Part shown: positions 46,601 to 54,559 of the stretch, piece by piece
Position numbering within the stretch: the first letter of the stretch is position 1
Layout of the letters: every line of letters starts with the position of its first letter
DNA from: an uncultured bacterium
GTDB lineage: Bacteria; Cyanobacteriota; Vampirovibrionia; Gastranaerophilales; Gastranaerophilaceae
Assembly: GCA_948684385.1 (NCBI GenBank)
Contig: CAPQCU010000002.1
Span: forward strand, 62,001 to 126,000
DNA: 64,000 nucleotides
Direction: 5' to 3'
Position numbers and translations under genes: made by a program
The notes under the pieces: model-generated
Told to the model about the DNA's origin: nothing
The model's input: only the letters and a program-made list of their open reading frames with translations
Databases searched by the model: none

Positions 46601-47166
46601 CAAGGCGCGGATTTGTCGGATTTCATAACGACAAAGGAGTTAACAGAGCAAACACAAGTTCAGCTTCTGCACTTTTAGCAATGCATGCAAAAAATGTAGC
46701 AAACAGAATGCAAACATCAGGATATTGTATGACCGGTTTTAGAAGTGCATTAAAAGAAGCAGGAATTGACACTTCTGATTTAACTGAATCCAAACCAAGA
46801 GCAAGTATAAACTTCTTTGAACGCCATCCGGATATGTTTGAAGAAGTCAAATACATAAATATCGGAGGCGGAAAATCAAGGCAGCTGAACAGCACGGACC
46901 TTCCAAAGCTCCCTGCCGGCTATATCGTAGTATGGGTGCCTGATAGAAGTATTGACAGCCAATTTGCTTCAAGAGAAGGGCATATAAGTATTACAAACGG
47001 AAACGGAGAAGCGTATTCTGACGAAACCGATAACTTAAACTGGGGTAATTATACAAAAGAAGGCGACACCGGAAGCGGCAAAGGTGAACACGGGCATTTC
47101 AGAGTATTCCGTTTAACCGATAAATGGAAAGTTGACCCTGCAACCGGTAAACTTAAGCTTGCATAA
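43633..47166 (+). CDS. 1177-residue putative peptidoglycan hydrolase with CHAP-like C-terminus
   Basis: No signal peptide. Residues 90-155 look LysM-like ([19 protein letters not shown]). Two ~115-residue repeats follow ([12 protein letters not shown]...LVKWIDKAQ and [12 protein letters not shown]...LEQWIDKAS). Near 610-790 a lysozyme-like segment has [14 protein letters not shown], with a possible catalytic Glu, and [12 protein letters not shown]. The C-terminus (from ~1030) holds [16 protein letters not shown] and later [13 protein letters not shown], the Cys/His pattern of CHAP/NlpC amidases. Two short motifs [15 protein letters not shown] and [15 protein letters not shown] recur. Probably cleaves glycan and peptide bonds; target may be its own or another wall. 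Confidence 0.65.
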   Translation: MANNIGDVNYRDCNNQKYKTRVQTEKSINSLFRRNILTREQANKLLDLYLSGEVSFGDDGLTAEEAQNFSIENYKEIEDNLAGNLPRRTKTAYIIQPNDSPLIIAQKLGFTGDEAKEFAAKLKADAQKSGMYKKWFNVGEMIVLEGDFKDKIDEMKAAGTYITNKNDLQNKYIEENNIRANIGSSNRPQSANSGGGTNEYASNDYYKSISDLNKLEKISEEGFRIVSALIDNPDQSNPAVKEINSENVVYVLLIYNSITGRNLARDLIRNSGGITYTGKKLICEHLEKRAQELGVSGCDDYFDVKNPEDLVKWIDKAQQKIYQAEVKNNQYYGRIIENKKYTTTQKDANNLKANGRKIASELYNQIDGLSKSDKTRALLSKIKPENVAYVVTEYKNLKQNKNHKSLAKDINDEWGLNGLADVKKYICKPLVDQAKNLGLTGIYYGDYLKMNSLAALEQWIDKASQRVIETMNANSAVNDKSTATTQRNGSYTTKTITNKPLYKEAGITKVEERYDSANKLVDTTYYYNNGKVVREYKDAKRGRVRELVKAPVQKTETSPKITEPVPMEIKLPDDANNNAKAFAKALEKNKAALMKELGIDNDTYNKLAKLAMAIAEQETDFGTNEKSTQYRKGKYYAGMLVELGQGSLPGIIAKLGRDWSYGPTQIKFEMQKRDSWIASKFEKFGLENGLQLYDMENSAIATMIVLAQTSRIVKNNSAYQNGIEASRGNVVTVDGWEMQDGTLTKTYNTQPFVNEVTDEDAICYFWNGRGVCVKDGTMEPEALEYTRNIHKYLRKYNIKEDRSVRASAAQASASRQTIKNFTPMDNNGPIGSIVFMPKMYQDNLTNKQYELEILKASLSKNHSISEESKQELIKAVENGEVAFEHGLTKKEADALTQSAVDKLLKHLKRIKTKLEEDGINFADGISSSEASKMSSKWQDTIRQAELDFKREYLNSISPTVSTSSVDPKNVLMTPVDNDMDSSRMHRNDGSRRGFVGFHNDKGVNRANTSSASALLAMHAKNVANRMQTSGYCMTGFRSALKEAGIDTSDLTESKPRASINFFERHPDMFEEVKYINIGGGKSRQLNSTDLPKLPAGYIVVWVPDRSIDSQFASREGHISITNGNGEAYSDETDNLNWGNYTKEGDTGSGKGEHGHFRVFRLTDKWKVDPATGKLKLA

Positions 47167-47188
47167 AACTCTTAAAATCATGTATAAT
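47159..47188 (+). promoter_or_regulatory. ribH promoter
   Basis: TTGCAT (47159-47164, overlapping the upstream stop codon), 18 bases, TATAAT (47183-47188). Confidence 0.65.
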
Positions 47189-47218
47189 ATTAATATAGAG
47201 ATTTTAAGGAGAAGGTCA

Positions 47219-47683
47219 ATGTCAGTTATTGAAGGTTTACTAACAGTCACAAATGAAAAATTTTGCATTATTGTTTCGCGTTTTAATGAGTTTATAAGCT
47301 CAAAGCTTCTATCCGGAGCGCTTGACGAGCTTAAGCGCCACGGAGTTAAAGAAGAAAACATCGATGTTGTATGGTGTCCGGGGGCATTTGAAATCCCTGT
47401 TATTGCAAAAAAATGTGCAAAATCAGGTAAATATCAAGCAATAATTGCTTTAGGCGCCGTAATCAAAGGTTCAACTTCTCACTATGATTACGTTTGCGCA
47501 GAAGTTTCAAAAGGTGTTGCATCCGTAAGCTTAGAAACAGAAATTCCGGTAATATTCGGAGTGCTTACAACAGATAATATAGAGCAGGCAATTGAAAGAG
47601 CCGGTACAAAAGCAGGAAACAAAGGTTCTGATGCTGCTAAATCTGCAATAGAAATGGCAAATCTTGTAAATAAAATAAGTTAG
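47219..47683 (+). CDS. ribH: 6,7-dimethyl-8-ribityllumazine synthase
   Basis: 154 residues from ATG at 47219 with AAGGAGAAGG upstream. [43 protein letters not shown] (catalytic His) and [16 protein letters not shown] are family motifs. It makes the riboflavin precursor. The other rib genes are not in the window. Confidence 0.97.
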   Translation: MSVIEGLLTVTNEKFCIIVSRFNEFISSKLLSGALDELKRHGVKEENIDVVWCPGAFEIPVIAKKCAKSGKYQAIIALGAVIKGSTSHYDYVCAEVSKGVASVSLETEIPVIFGVLTTDNIEQAIERAGTKAGNKGSDAAKSAIEMANLVNKIS

Positions 47684-47749
47684 TAGAATATGTGTGTAAA
47701 TAATGAACGGCTTTAGCGCCAATTATTATTTACCTCAGGAGTGTGTGTG

Positions 47750-48643
47750 ATGAGTGAAATTATTACTGAGTACAGAAACGAAAACACGAAAGATATTGAC
47801 CTTCTTTCAACAATTGACATTGTCAGAAAAATCAATGAAGAGGACAAACTGGTTGCGCTTGCAATTGAAGATGAAACTCCAAATATTGCAAAAGCCGTTG
47901 ATATCATCGCAAAACAGTTTCTTGTAGGCGGAAAACTTTATTATTTCGGTGCGGGAACATCAGGAAGAATAGGCATTTTAGACGCTTCTGAGTGTCCTCC
48001 GACATTCGGCGTTCCGTCTGATTTAGTAACCGGAATAATTGCCGGAGGAGATACCGCTATAAGAACTGCGGTAGAAGGCGCAGAAGATAACTTTGAGCTC
48101 GGAGAAAAAGACGCTCAAATTCTAACAGATAAAGATGTTTGCGTTGTAATCTCCGCAAGCGGAAACCCTAAATACCTGCTTGGAGTTCTATCTCAGGCAG
48201 AAAAAGCAAATTGTAAGACAATCGCGTTAACCTGCAACCATAAAGCTTTAATCTTAGAAGAAGCAGGTCACGGCATCTGTGTTGAAGTCGGACCGGAAGT
48301 CATAGCAGGCTCAAGCAGAATGAAAGCAGGTTCTGTGCAGAAAATGGTTCTGAATATGCTATCAACCGGAGCAATGATTAAAATCGGCAAAACTTACGAA
48401 AACTTTATGATAGACTTGATGCCAACAAACGAAAAGCTTAAAGACCGCGCGATTAGAATAGTATCTCAAATTGCAGAGGTGAATAATTCAAAAGCTTTAC
48501 AAACACTGCTTGAAAGCGGATGGTCAGTTAAGACTGCGATTTTAATGCTGAAATGTTCTTTGAGCAAAGATGAAGCATCCGGGCTTTTGAGAAAAAATTG
48601 CGGTGTCTTAAGGCGCGCATTAAATAGTTTTGCAAGGCTTTAG
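47750..48643 (+). CDS. murQ: N-acetylmuramic acid 6-phosphate etherase
   Basis: 297 residues from ATG at 47750 (AGGAG eight bases upstream; the preceding in-frame GTG codons are not needed). FGAGTSGRIGILDASECPPTFG and SRMKAGSVQKMVLNMLSTGAM are the SIS-domain signatures. It cleaves the lactyl ether of MurNAc-6-P, recycling wall sugar. It lies between two large wall hydrolase genes, a strong context for peptidoglycan recycling. It overlaps the convergent amidase gene by four bases. Confidence 0.96.
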   Translation: MSEIITEYRNENTKDIDLLSTIDIVRKINEEDKLVALAIEDETPNIAKAVDIIAKQFLVGGKLYYFGAGTSGRIGILDASECPPTFGVPSDLVTGIIAGGDTAIRTAVEGAEDNFELGEKDAQILTDKDVCVVISASGNPKYLLGVLSQAEKANCKTIALTCNHKALILEEAGHGICVEVGPEVIAGSSRMKAGSVQKMVLNMLSTGAMIKIGKTYENFMIDLMPTNEKLKDRAIRIVSQIAEVNNSKALQTLLESGWSVKTAILMLKCSLSKDEASGLLRKNCGVLRRALNSFARL

Positions 48644-51210
48644 TTAAAATATTCAACTACTGACTGAGCCATAATATCCGCATAATTCGTCATCAAATCA
48701 GGATTAGCAAGTCTTTCTCTGCCTTTTGGAGAAACCATAAACGCTACTTCCCAGAGTACTGACGGAATGTTTTGCTTTTGCTCAGCTTCTCTAATTACCT
48801 TGTAATTAGCCTGCATTGCCTGAGCATAATCTTGTTTTCCTTTTACGGTAAACTTGTCTTTTGATGCGATTTTCTCATTTTTAGGTATCCAGCTGTCAAA
48901 TTTTTTCTCCATAATCTCAGCAAGTTTTAAGCTTTTCTTCGCAACTGAAAGCTTATTTTTAGAATAATAAACCTGAGTTCTGTCCTGAGTAATTTTGTCA
49001 TGAGAGTTAACGTGAACAGAGATAAACATATCGGCTTTATTGTTCTTCTTTGCCAGCTCCGGAGATATGAGGTTAACGTGTCCCTGTAAGAATATAACCT
49101 TAGCTCCCTGAGCGCAAAGCTTATCTTTGAGTCTCATTGCATTGTCGTAATTATAAAGCCATTCGTCTTCAGCTCCTGATATTCCAAGCGCTCCGTGGTC
49201 AGTACCGGCTTGAGAATAACCGTGACCTGCGTTTACTATAATTGTTTTACCGGAAAGTTTACCGGATTTTGTGGGCTCAAAAACAGCTCTTGTTGCAGCA
49301 ACTTTTCCGTTAATTCTTGTTTTCTTCTTCAAAAGCGGGCGGCTAGCCAGTTTAGCGTCTGAACTCATATCGACAACTTCTGTTGTAGTGTTTGTTTTCT
49401 TATCTACAGTAACCACTTTTTTATCAGCAGATACTGCATAATCAGAGTTGTTATAAACTATAAATAACTTTTGACCCGGTTTAATCTTATCGCTTTCAAG
49501 TCCGTTAATTTTTATCAAATCATCAAGTTTTACGCCAACCTGTTTTGCAATTTTTGTCAGATTGTCACCTTTTTGAACTTCATATATAAAACCCGGAATC
49601 TCAAGCATCTGGTCTTTTTCAATTTTTTCAGCATCTTCAATATTGTTTAAATCTTTTAAAATTTCAACTGTTAAGCCAAACTTCTTCGAGATTTGGAACA
49701 AATTATCACCCGCTTTAACTTTGTATCCAAGCTTTTGGATTTTTAAAACTTGTCCTTCACGAATTTTATTTTTATCTGCCAGTTTATTATCAGAACAAAT
49801 AATATTTTCTGTAGTTGCGTATTCTCTGGATAATTTCCATAAGCTATCGCCTTTTTTAACAGTATAATCAACGGTCACAATCTGGAATTCGCCTTCTTGT
49901 TTAACAGTTCCTTCGGCTGCCATTTTTTGAAAAACGCTTTTTTCTTCTTCAACTTCGGATTCTTCCTTTTTGCTGCTAAAAAGATTTACAAAGAAGTTTT
50001 TGATTGAGCGGAAGAAATTCTTCACCCCATCCCATGCTTTAGAAAGCCAGCTTTTTTCTTCCGGCTTAGGCTCTTCTGCAACTTCTGCAGCTTCTGCAAC
50101 AACTTTCTCCGGTATAGTATCAGTTTGGACTGTCACAACCGGAGCCTGTATATTCTTAACATAAGGAATTGTCAACTCCTGACCAACTTTTATTGTTTCA
50201 GGGTTTCTGTTAACACGTTTAACTTCTTCTAAAAACTCATTAAAACTAATCTCAACATTACCCAGAGATTTATACACATCCTGAGCAACGCTGTAAAGCC
50301 CTTTGCCCTGATATTTTTTATCTATAACAATTTTTCTCGCTTCAGCACTTACAGGTTCAGTAGAAATTTTACCGGCAGTAAACTGTTCATAAATTTTTTC
50401 AAGTTCAAGAGTTGAAACTTTGTTTTTCTTATGGCAGTCAAGCGCTTTTTTATACATTGCTTCAACTTCCTGCTTTGCTTCTTTAAGCTCTTTGCCTGTT
50501 AAATCTCTTGTCGCAAGAATTGCTCTGTTCAAGCTTCTTCTATAAAGCCCTGCATCTTCAACTTTTTTTGCATTACTCTTTCCGGAATAAACATAAGCAA
50601 GATTTTTCACTACAGTTGAATAGTCCTTAGATTTCAAAGCTTTCATTAAATCCGGATTACCGCTGATTTTATTCAACCCTTTGTTATAGTTCAAATCAAT
50701 CAAAGCTTCTTTAATCGAATTAGGAAGCGCTTCATAAGCACCTTTTCCTACTTTTTTGTTAACAACATTTTTAACTTCCTGTGCATACTTTTCCAATTTT
50801 TTACAGAAAGACTCATAAGCTTTAAGCTGGGTAGTAGGCTTGTTAGAAAGCTCTCCAAAACCGCAGGTAGTAGAGCCGAATTTATCTTTGTAAGGTGTCG
50901 TGATAGCTTCGTAGTAATAATATCTGTCACCTTCATAATATTTCATTAAATCAAAAAGATGTTTTTGTGACTTTGCAATCGCTGTATTGTCATCTTTTAA
51001 AATCGAAGGTGAATAATTTGAAATTCCCATCACATCGGCAGAATGTTTCAACAAAGCTTTTGTATCATCATTCCAGAGCTGCTTTGTCACAAGACTGTCT
51101 GCAGGAGCGGATGCGGTAATTGCAAACAGCGGTACTGAGCTGCATTCTGTTGATAAAACTAGTTCAGGTAAATAATTTGTTTTCTTAATGTTACTAATAG
51201 CTAATGTCAT
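48640..51210 (-). CDS. Multidomain LysM amidase with lysozyme-like N-terminus
   Basis: 856 residues. Residues ~85-245 resemble a GH24 phage-type lysozyme: YEGDRYYYYEA, then KDKFGSTTCGFGEL with the D-x5-T-x-GFG pattern. One LysM-like unit lies near 300-350 (GLYSVAQDVYKSLG). Three clear LysM repeats follow near 440-580 (KKGDSLWKLSREYA, KAGDNLFQISKKFG, QKGDNLTKIAKQVG). The C-terminal ~215 residues are an Amidase_3 zinc enzyme: NAGHGYSQAG, GAEDEWLY, SVHVNSHD and SVLWEVAFM supply His/Glu/His/Glu. It would cut glycan and stem peptide. No classical signal peptide is obvious. Confidence 0.8.
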   Translation of the reverse strand: MTLAISNIKKTNYLPELVLSTECSSVPLFAITASAPADSLVTKQLWNDDTKALLKHSADVMGISNYSPSILKDDNTAIAKSQKHLFDLMKYYEGDRYYYYEAITTPYKDKFGSTTCGFGELSNKPTTQLKAYESFCKKLEKYAQEVKNVVNKKVGKGAYEALPNSIKEALIDLNYNKGLNKISGNPDLMKALKSKDYSTVVKNLAYVYSGKSNAKKVEDAGLYRRSLNRAILATRDLTGKELKEAKQEVEAMYKKALDCHKKNKVSTLELEKIYEQFTAGKISTEPVSAEARKIVIDKKYQGKGLYSVAQDVYKSLGNVEISFNEFLEEVKRVNRNPETIKVGQELTIPYVKNIQAPVVTVQTDTIPEKVVAEAAEVAEEPKPEEKSWLSKAWDGVKNFFRSIKNFFVNLFSSKKEESEVEEEKSVFQKMAAEGTVKQEGEFQIVTVDYTVKKGDSLWKLSREYATTENIICSDNKLADKNKIREGQVLKIQKLGYKVKAGDNLFQISKKFGLTVEILKDLNNIEDAEKIEKDQMLEIPGFIYEVQKGDNLTKIAKQVGVKLDDLIKINGLESDKIKPGQKLFIVYNNSDYAVSADKKVVTVDKKTNTTTEVVDMSSDAKLASRPLLKKKTRINGKVAATRAVFEPTKSGKLSGKTIIVNAGHGYSQAGTDHGALGISGAEDEWLYNYDNAMRLKDKLCAQGAKVIFLQGHVNLISPELAKKNNKADMFISVHVNSHDKITQDRTQVYYSKNKLSVAKKSLKLAEIMEKKFDSWIPKNEKIASKDKFTVKGKQDYAQAMQANYKVIREAEQKQNIPSVLWEVAFMVSPKGRERLANPDLMTNYADIMAQSVVEYFN

Positions 51211-51394
51211 CTCTAAATATCCCTTATATTAATAAAGGATATTTTTGAGAAAAAATTGACTTACTGTTACATTTTGTAACAGAGGGGGTAAAGGGGTAAA
51301 TGTAGGGGGTCTGTTTTGGGACTACAAGTTTAACGTCTACAAATCTTCAGCATCTTTACCCAACGCCCAGGGGTAAATATCAGGGCAATTGGGA
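51211..51394. other. Repeat-rich spacer with two GGGGTAAAT copies and an autotransporter remnant
   Basis: 184 bases holding GGGGTAAAT at 51293 and 51370, GGGACTACAA at 51318 and 51391, and a broken 3' end of an autotransporter gene (51337-51370). No intact gene is present. Confidence 0.7.
51337..51370 (-). pseudogene. Remnant of a third autotransporter C-terminus
   Basis: Reads WALGKDAEDL and stop on the minus strand, the same tail as both autotransporters. It matches 51395-51428, the end of the neighbouring autotransporter gene, at 29 of 34 bases. The 24 bases between them begin GGGTAAATATCAGGG. Confidence 0.65.
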
Positions 51395-54379
51395 CTACAA
51401 GTCTTCAGACTCTTTACCTAATGCCCAGCGGAACCCGAAGGTCAAAGCTACACCGTTTCTGCCGCCGTTACGCACCATCGCCTGTGCAAAACCCGTAAAC
51501 CGTTCTTTCCAGTTCCTCTGAATACCAACTCCGTACTCGACATAAGGGTCGACGGTCATTTTCGGTAAAAGAACTTCGTTCGCGCGCACTTTTGAGGAGT
51601 TTAGCACATTCCATACCACGCCCACGCTCGCGTAAGGCTGCCAGCCCTTCTTCAAATTAGCCACAAACTTAACCTGAGGGTTGATTTGAAGAGTATGCAA
51701 AGGGTCGCTCTCTATCTTCACGCCGGCTGCATTCGTGTAATCAAACGTGTTTACAAAACTATAATTCGCGAACAAAATCGGTTGTAAGATATATTTACCC
51801 CCCTTGAACTCAAAGTTGTATCCGCTCTTTGTTCCGATGCCGCCCAGAAGTGCCGTAAAGTCTTCGTTACCATACATTGTTCTGCTGGTGCCCAGGCTTG
51901 CGCCGGCTGTTGCTGTCAAAGCTGTAAAGAAGTTACCTTTGTAGAAGGTCTCTGTTAAGCCTAGTAAACCGCCGTTTAATGTGGTGTCGACATTTTGGTA
52001 GGATAAGCTTGAACCGTTGTAACCTGCATAAACTGATTGAACGTTATGCCAGCCTTTTTTCATTTCTCTAAAGTTGCTGTCAAAGCCGACCAGAGTACCG
52101 TAAGTTATTGCATCTACGTCAGGGCCGTGTTTGAGGTTTATGCTTTCAAATGAGGTGAATGGTTTTATCCAGTAACCTTTGTTGAGTTGTTCGAAGTTTG
52201 GATTGTATTGAGGTGTGCCCTCGCTAATGGCGTAACGGTTGTTATTAATTATCCCGATGCGCTGAGACAAAGGCATTTGGGAGAACATGTCCATGTGTTG
52301 GAAGGCAAACCTTACTGTCTCGTTGATTACCGCCTGAGAGCCGGTCTGGTTCGCTACGGGAGTTGATAATACTGCGGGGTTAAAATTATCTGATGCATTG
52401 CCGGTTATTGCGCCGCCGCGGTTAAAGAGGAAGTAGCCGCCGTCTTCGCGGTTATCGTAGTTCACGTCGTATTTGTAAATCGGGGTATAAGCTGTGGTCT
52501 GGAAGCTATCAGGGAGGGCGAGAGCTCCTTTCACATTATCCTTCAAGCCTTCCTCTGCAAAAAAGATTGCTGCGGAGTCCTCGCCCTCCTTCAGATCACT
52601 CATAAGGTTCATGCCGGAGATGATTAAATCGCCGTTATGAATACCGTAGCTGTCGTTCATGCTTTGCGGACGAGGCATTTCTTTGCCATAACTGTCTGCT
52701 GTTATTCTATCCATTGTTTCGTTGGCTAAGTCTACGTCTACGCTCATTGTGGCATTGTTGGTTAGCTCAAAGTTATTGAAGTGATATTCGTGTATGTCGT
52801 TATTGATGGTGTTTAAGTGGGTGTTGCCAAGTTGGACATTCGCGTTGTAAATATCGTTGTAGAGGTTCATTGTGCCTGTGCCGTCGCCGGTGATATCGAC
52901 TGTGTAGCCGTCGGAGCCGTTGATATTGTCGTACATGTTGATTGAACCATTGTTGTTCGAAACAAAATGGAGTTTGGCTTGTGAGTCCACCCAGATTGCC
53001 TGATAGTCTTTTTCGCCCTCGCCCTGTTGGACGTAGTTGCCGCGGAAAGTCGAAGAACCAGAGTCCGCGATGATATTAAGATCAGTGGTCGTGTAGATCG
53101 CACCGCCACAGGCAGCTTGTTTTTCTGAGTGGACGTAGTTGTCGTAGAAGTTCGAATTAATTATGCCACCATCTTCGGAGCCAATATTGCCAGTATTATA
53201 TATTGCTCCACCCTGGGCTAAATAAGAATTAGACTTTGCAAAATTATTATCAACACCATTGGCACTATTGCCTATAAAATCACCCGTTATATCACCAATA
53301 CTACCAGCATTTACAATCGCACCGCCAAAAAGAAAAACAGAATTACCTATAAAATCACCCGTTATATTGCCGATAGTGCCACCATTAGCTATCGCACCAC
53401 TATAAAGAGAAGCAGAATTTCCAACGAAATCACCGGTTATATTACCGATAGTTCCTTCTGTATAAAGTGCTCCGCCCACAGCAGCGGAATTACCAACGAA
53501 ATCACCTGTAATATCACCAATAGCACCTTTAAAGTTCAATATTGCCCCACCCGCTGACTCAATGTTTCCTGTAGCGGAATTACCAATAAAATTACCGGTT
53601 ATATTACCGATAGTTCCTTCTGTATAAAGTGCTCCGCCCGCAGCAGCGGAATTACCAACGAAATCGGCAACAATAGTCTCAATATTACCTGCATTATATA
53701 ATGCACCACCATATAAGAACGACTTTGAAGGCATTGTTAATGTGTTATTTACAAACAAAGTATCTGTAATACTGGCACTTTCACCTTCTTTTACTTTGAG
53801 CGCCCCACCCATATAATATTTATAATCATTTTCTGTCTTAATAAATTCCGTAGACACTTGATTATCGTAAACAGTAATATGTTTATCCGTATCATATCGA
53901 TACTCAATCGTTGTCTCACCTTCAGTCGGCGCAGAAACTTCGCCAAAAGTGCGCTTTCCATTTTCATCAGTTGACCACTCAAAGTACTTTACCTGTTCAC
54001 CAGCGCCGTAAACAGTCGTATTTAAATCAACCTGATAAAATGCCGGCTCAAGCTGGCCACTCTCTTTATTAAACTCATATTTCTTAAGTACATTTCTGCC
54101 GTCAGTCTCAACTTTCGTCAAGCTGTAAGCACTCCCGGGTGACTGAATAGGCTCAGCTTCGCCCCAGGTTTGAGAGGGCTTATCCCAAGCCCCTTTTTGA
54201 GGTATTAAAATATTGTTTTCTTTGAGGTAATCAAGAGTCGGAATATCTGCGGGTTTATCAGACAAATCAAGCATAACGACTTCTTCTGCGCCTGCCGGCA
54301 TTACAACAGACATTGATGCCGCCAAAACAGCTGCAGCAAGGGTTTTAATAGCTACCCCCCCCCCCGCAAACGCTCTCAC
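51395..54379 (-). CDS. Phase-variable autotransporter with Pmp-like repeats (assembled out of frame with its ATG)
   Basis: 994 residues if read from a GTG at 54379 that has no ribosome-binding site. The expected start is the ATG at 54407, which has GAGG nine bases upstream exactly as in the 4407-8312 paralogue. That frame runs MKNKNVNPRCESVC into an 11-base G tract (54355-54365) and stops five codons later. A tract of 10 or 13 G would join it to VAIKTLAAAVLAASMSVVMPAGAEE-type signal sequence. About eight FxxN/GGAI repeats (GDFIGNSA...GGAIYN) and a beta-barrel ending [14 protein letters not shown] follow. It is probably an on/off surface protein. Confidence 0.85.
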   Translation of the reverse strand: MRAFAGGGVAIKTLAAAVLAASMSVVMPAGAEEVVMLDLSDKPADIPTLDYLKENNILIPQKGAWDKPSQTWGEAEPIQSPGSAYSLTKVETDGRNVLKKYEFNKESGQLEPAFYQVDLNTTVYGAGEQVKYFEWSTDENGKRTFGEVSAPTEGETTIEYRYDTDKHITVYDNQVSTEFIKTENDYKYYMGGALKVKEGESASITDTLFVNNTLTMPSKSFLYGGALYNAGNIETIVADFVGNSAAAGGALYTEGTIGNITGNFIGNSATGNIESAGGAILNFKGAIGDITGDFVGNSAAVGGALYTEGTIGNITGDFVGNSASLYSGAIANGGTIGNITGDFIGNSVFLFGGAIVNAGSIGDITGDFIGNSANGVDNNFAKSNSYLAQGGAIYNTGNIGSEDGGIINSNFYDNYVHSEKQAACGGAIYTTTDLNIIADSGSSTFRGNYVQQGEGEKDYQAIWVDSQAKLHFVSNNNGSINMYDNINGSDGYTVDITGDGTGTMNLYNDIYNANVQLGNTHLNTINNDIHEYHFNNFELTNNATMSVDVDLANETMDRITADSYGKEMPRPQSMNDSYGIHNGDLIISGMNLMSDLKEGEDSAAIFFAEEGLKDNVKGALALPDSFQTTAYTPIYKYDVNYDNREDGGYFLFNRGGAITGNASDNFNPAVLSTPVANQTGSQAVINETVRFAFQHMDMFSQMPLSQRIGIINNNRYAISEGTPQYNPNFEQLNKGYWIKPFTSFESINLKHGPDVDAITYGTLVGFDSNFREMKKGWHNVQSVYAGYNGSSLSYQNVDTTLNGGLLGLTETFYKGNFFTALTATAGASLGTSRTMYGNEDFTALLGGIGTKSGYNFEFKGGKYILQPILFANYSFVNTFDYTNAAGVKIESDPLHTLQINPQVKFVANLKKGWQPYASVGVVWNVLNSSKVRANEVLLPKMTVDPYVEYGVGIQRNWKERFTGFAQAMVRNGGRNGVALTFGFRWALGKESEDL
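54355..54365 (-). repeat. G11 homopolymer in the signal-peptide region
   Basis: Eleven consecutive C on the plus strand. It lies between the expected ATG and the hydrophobic signal core, the usual place for slipped-strand switching. The count could also be an assembly error. Confidence 0.8.
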
Positions 54380-54443
54380 AGCGCGGGTTTACATTTTTAT
54401 TCTTCATACTTCCATACCTCATGTTAAATATCTTATACATGCT

Positions 54444-54470
54444 ATTACGGCATTTTTTGAAAAAACTTTA
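54444..54470 (-). promoter_or_regulatory. Sigma-28-like promoter of the second autotransporter
   Basis: TAAAGTTT (54470-54463), 11 bases, GCCGTAAT (54451-54444). The surrounding ~55 bases are visibly homologous to the region upstream of the 4407-8312 gene. Confidence 0.65.
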
Positions 54471-54507
54471 GGAAATCATTCAAAAGGTTTACAAAAATTT
54501 ACACTAA

Positions 54508-54540
54508 AAAATAACCGGCTTTAAAAAAGCCGGTTATTTT
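54508..54540. terminator. Terminator of the TPS exoprotein
   Basis: AAAATAACCGGCTT / AAGCCGGTTATTTT stem around a short A-rich loop, with flanking T runs on both strands. Confidence 0.85.
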
Positions 54541-54559
54541 GATTTATTTTTTTTAACGA

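Noticed and set aside
53200..53720. Second set of tandem repeats resembling an array or satellite
   Set aside because: These are coding repeats of the second autotransporter; no spacers or cas genes exist.
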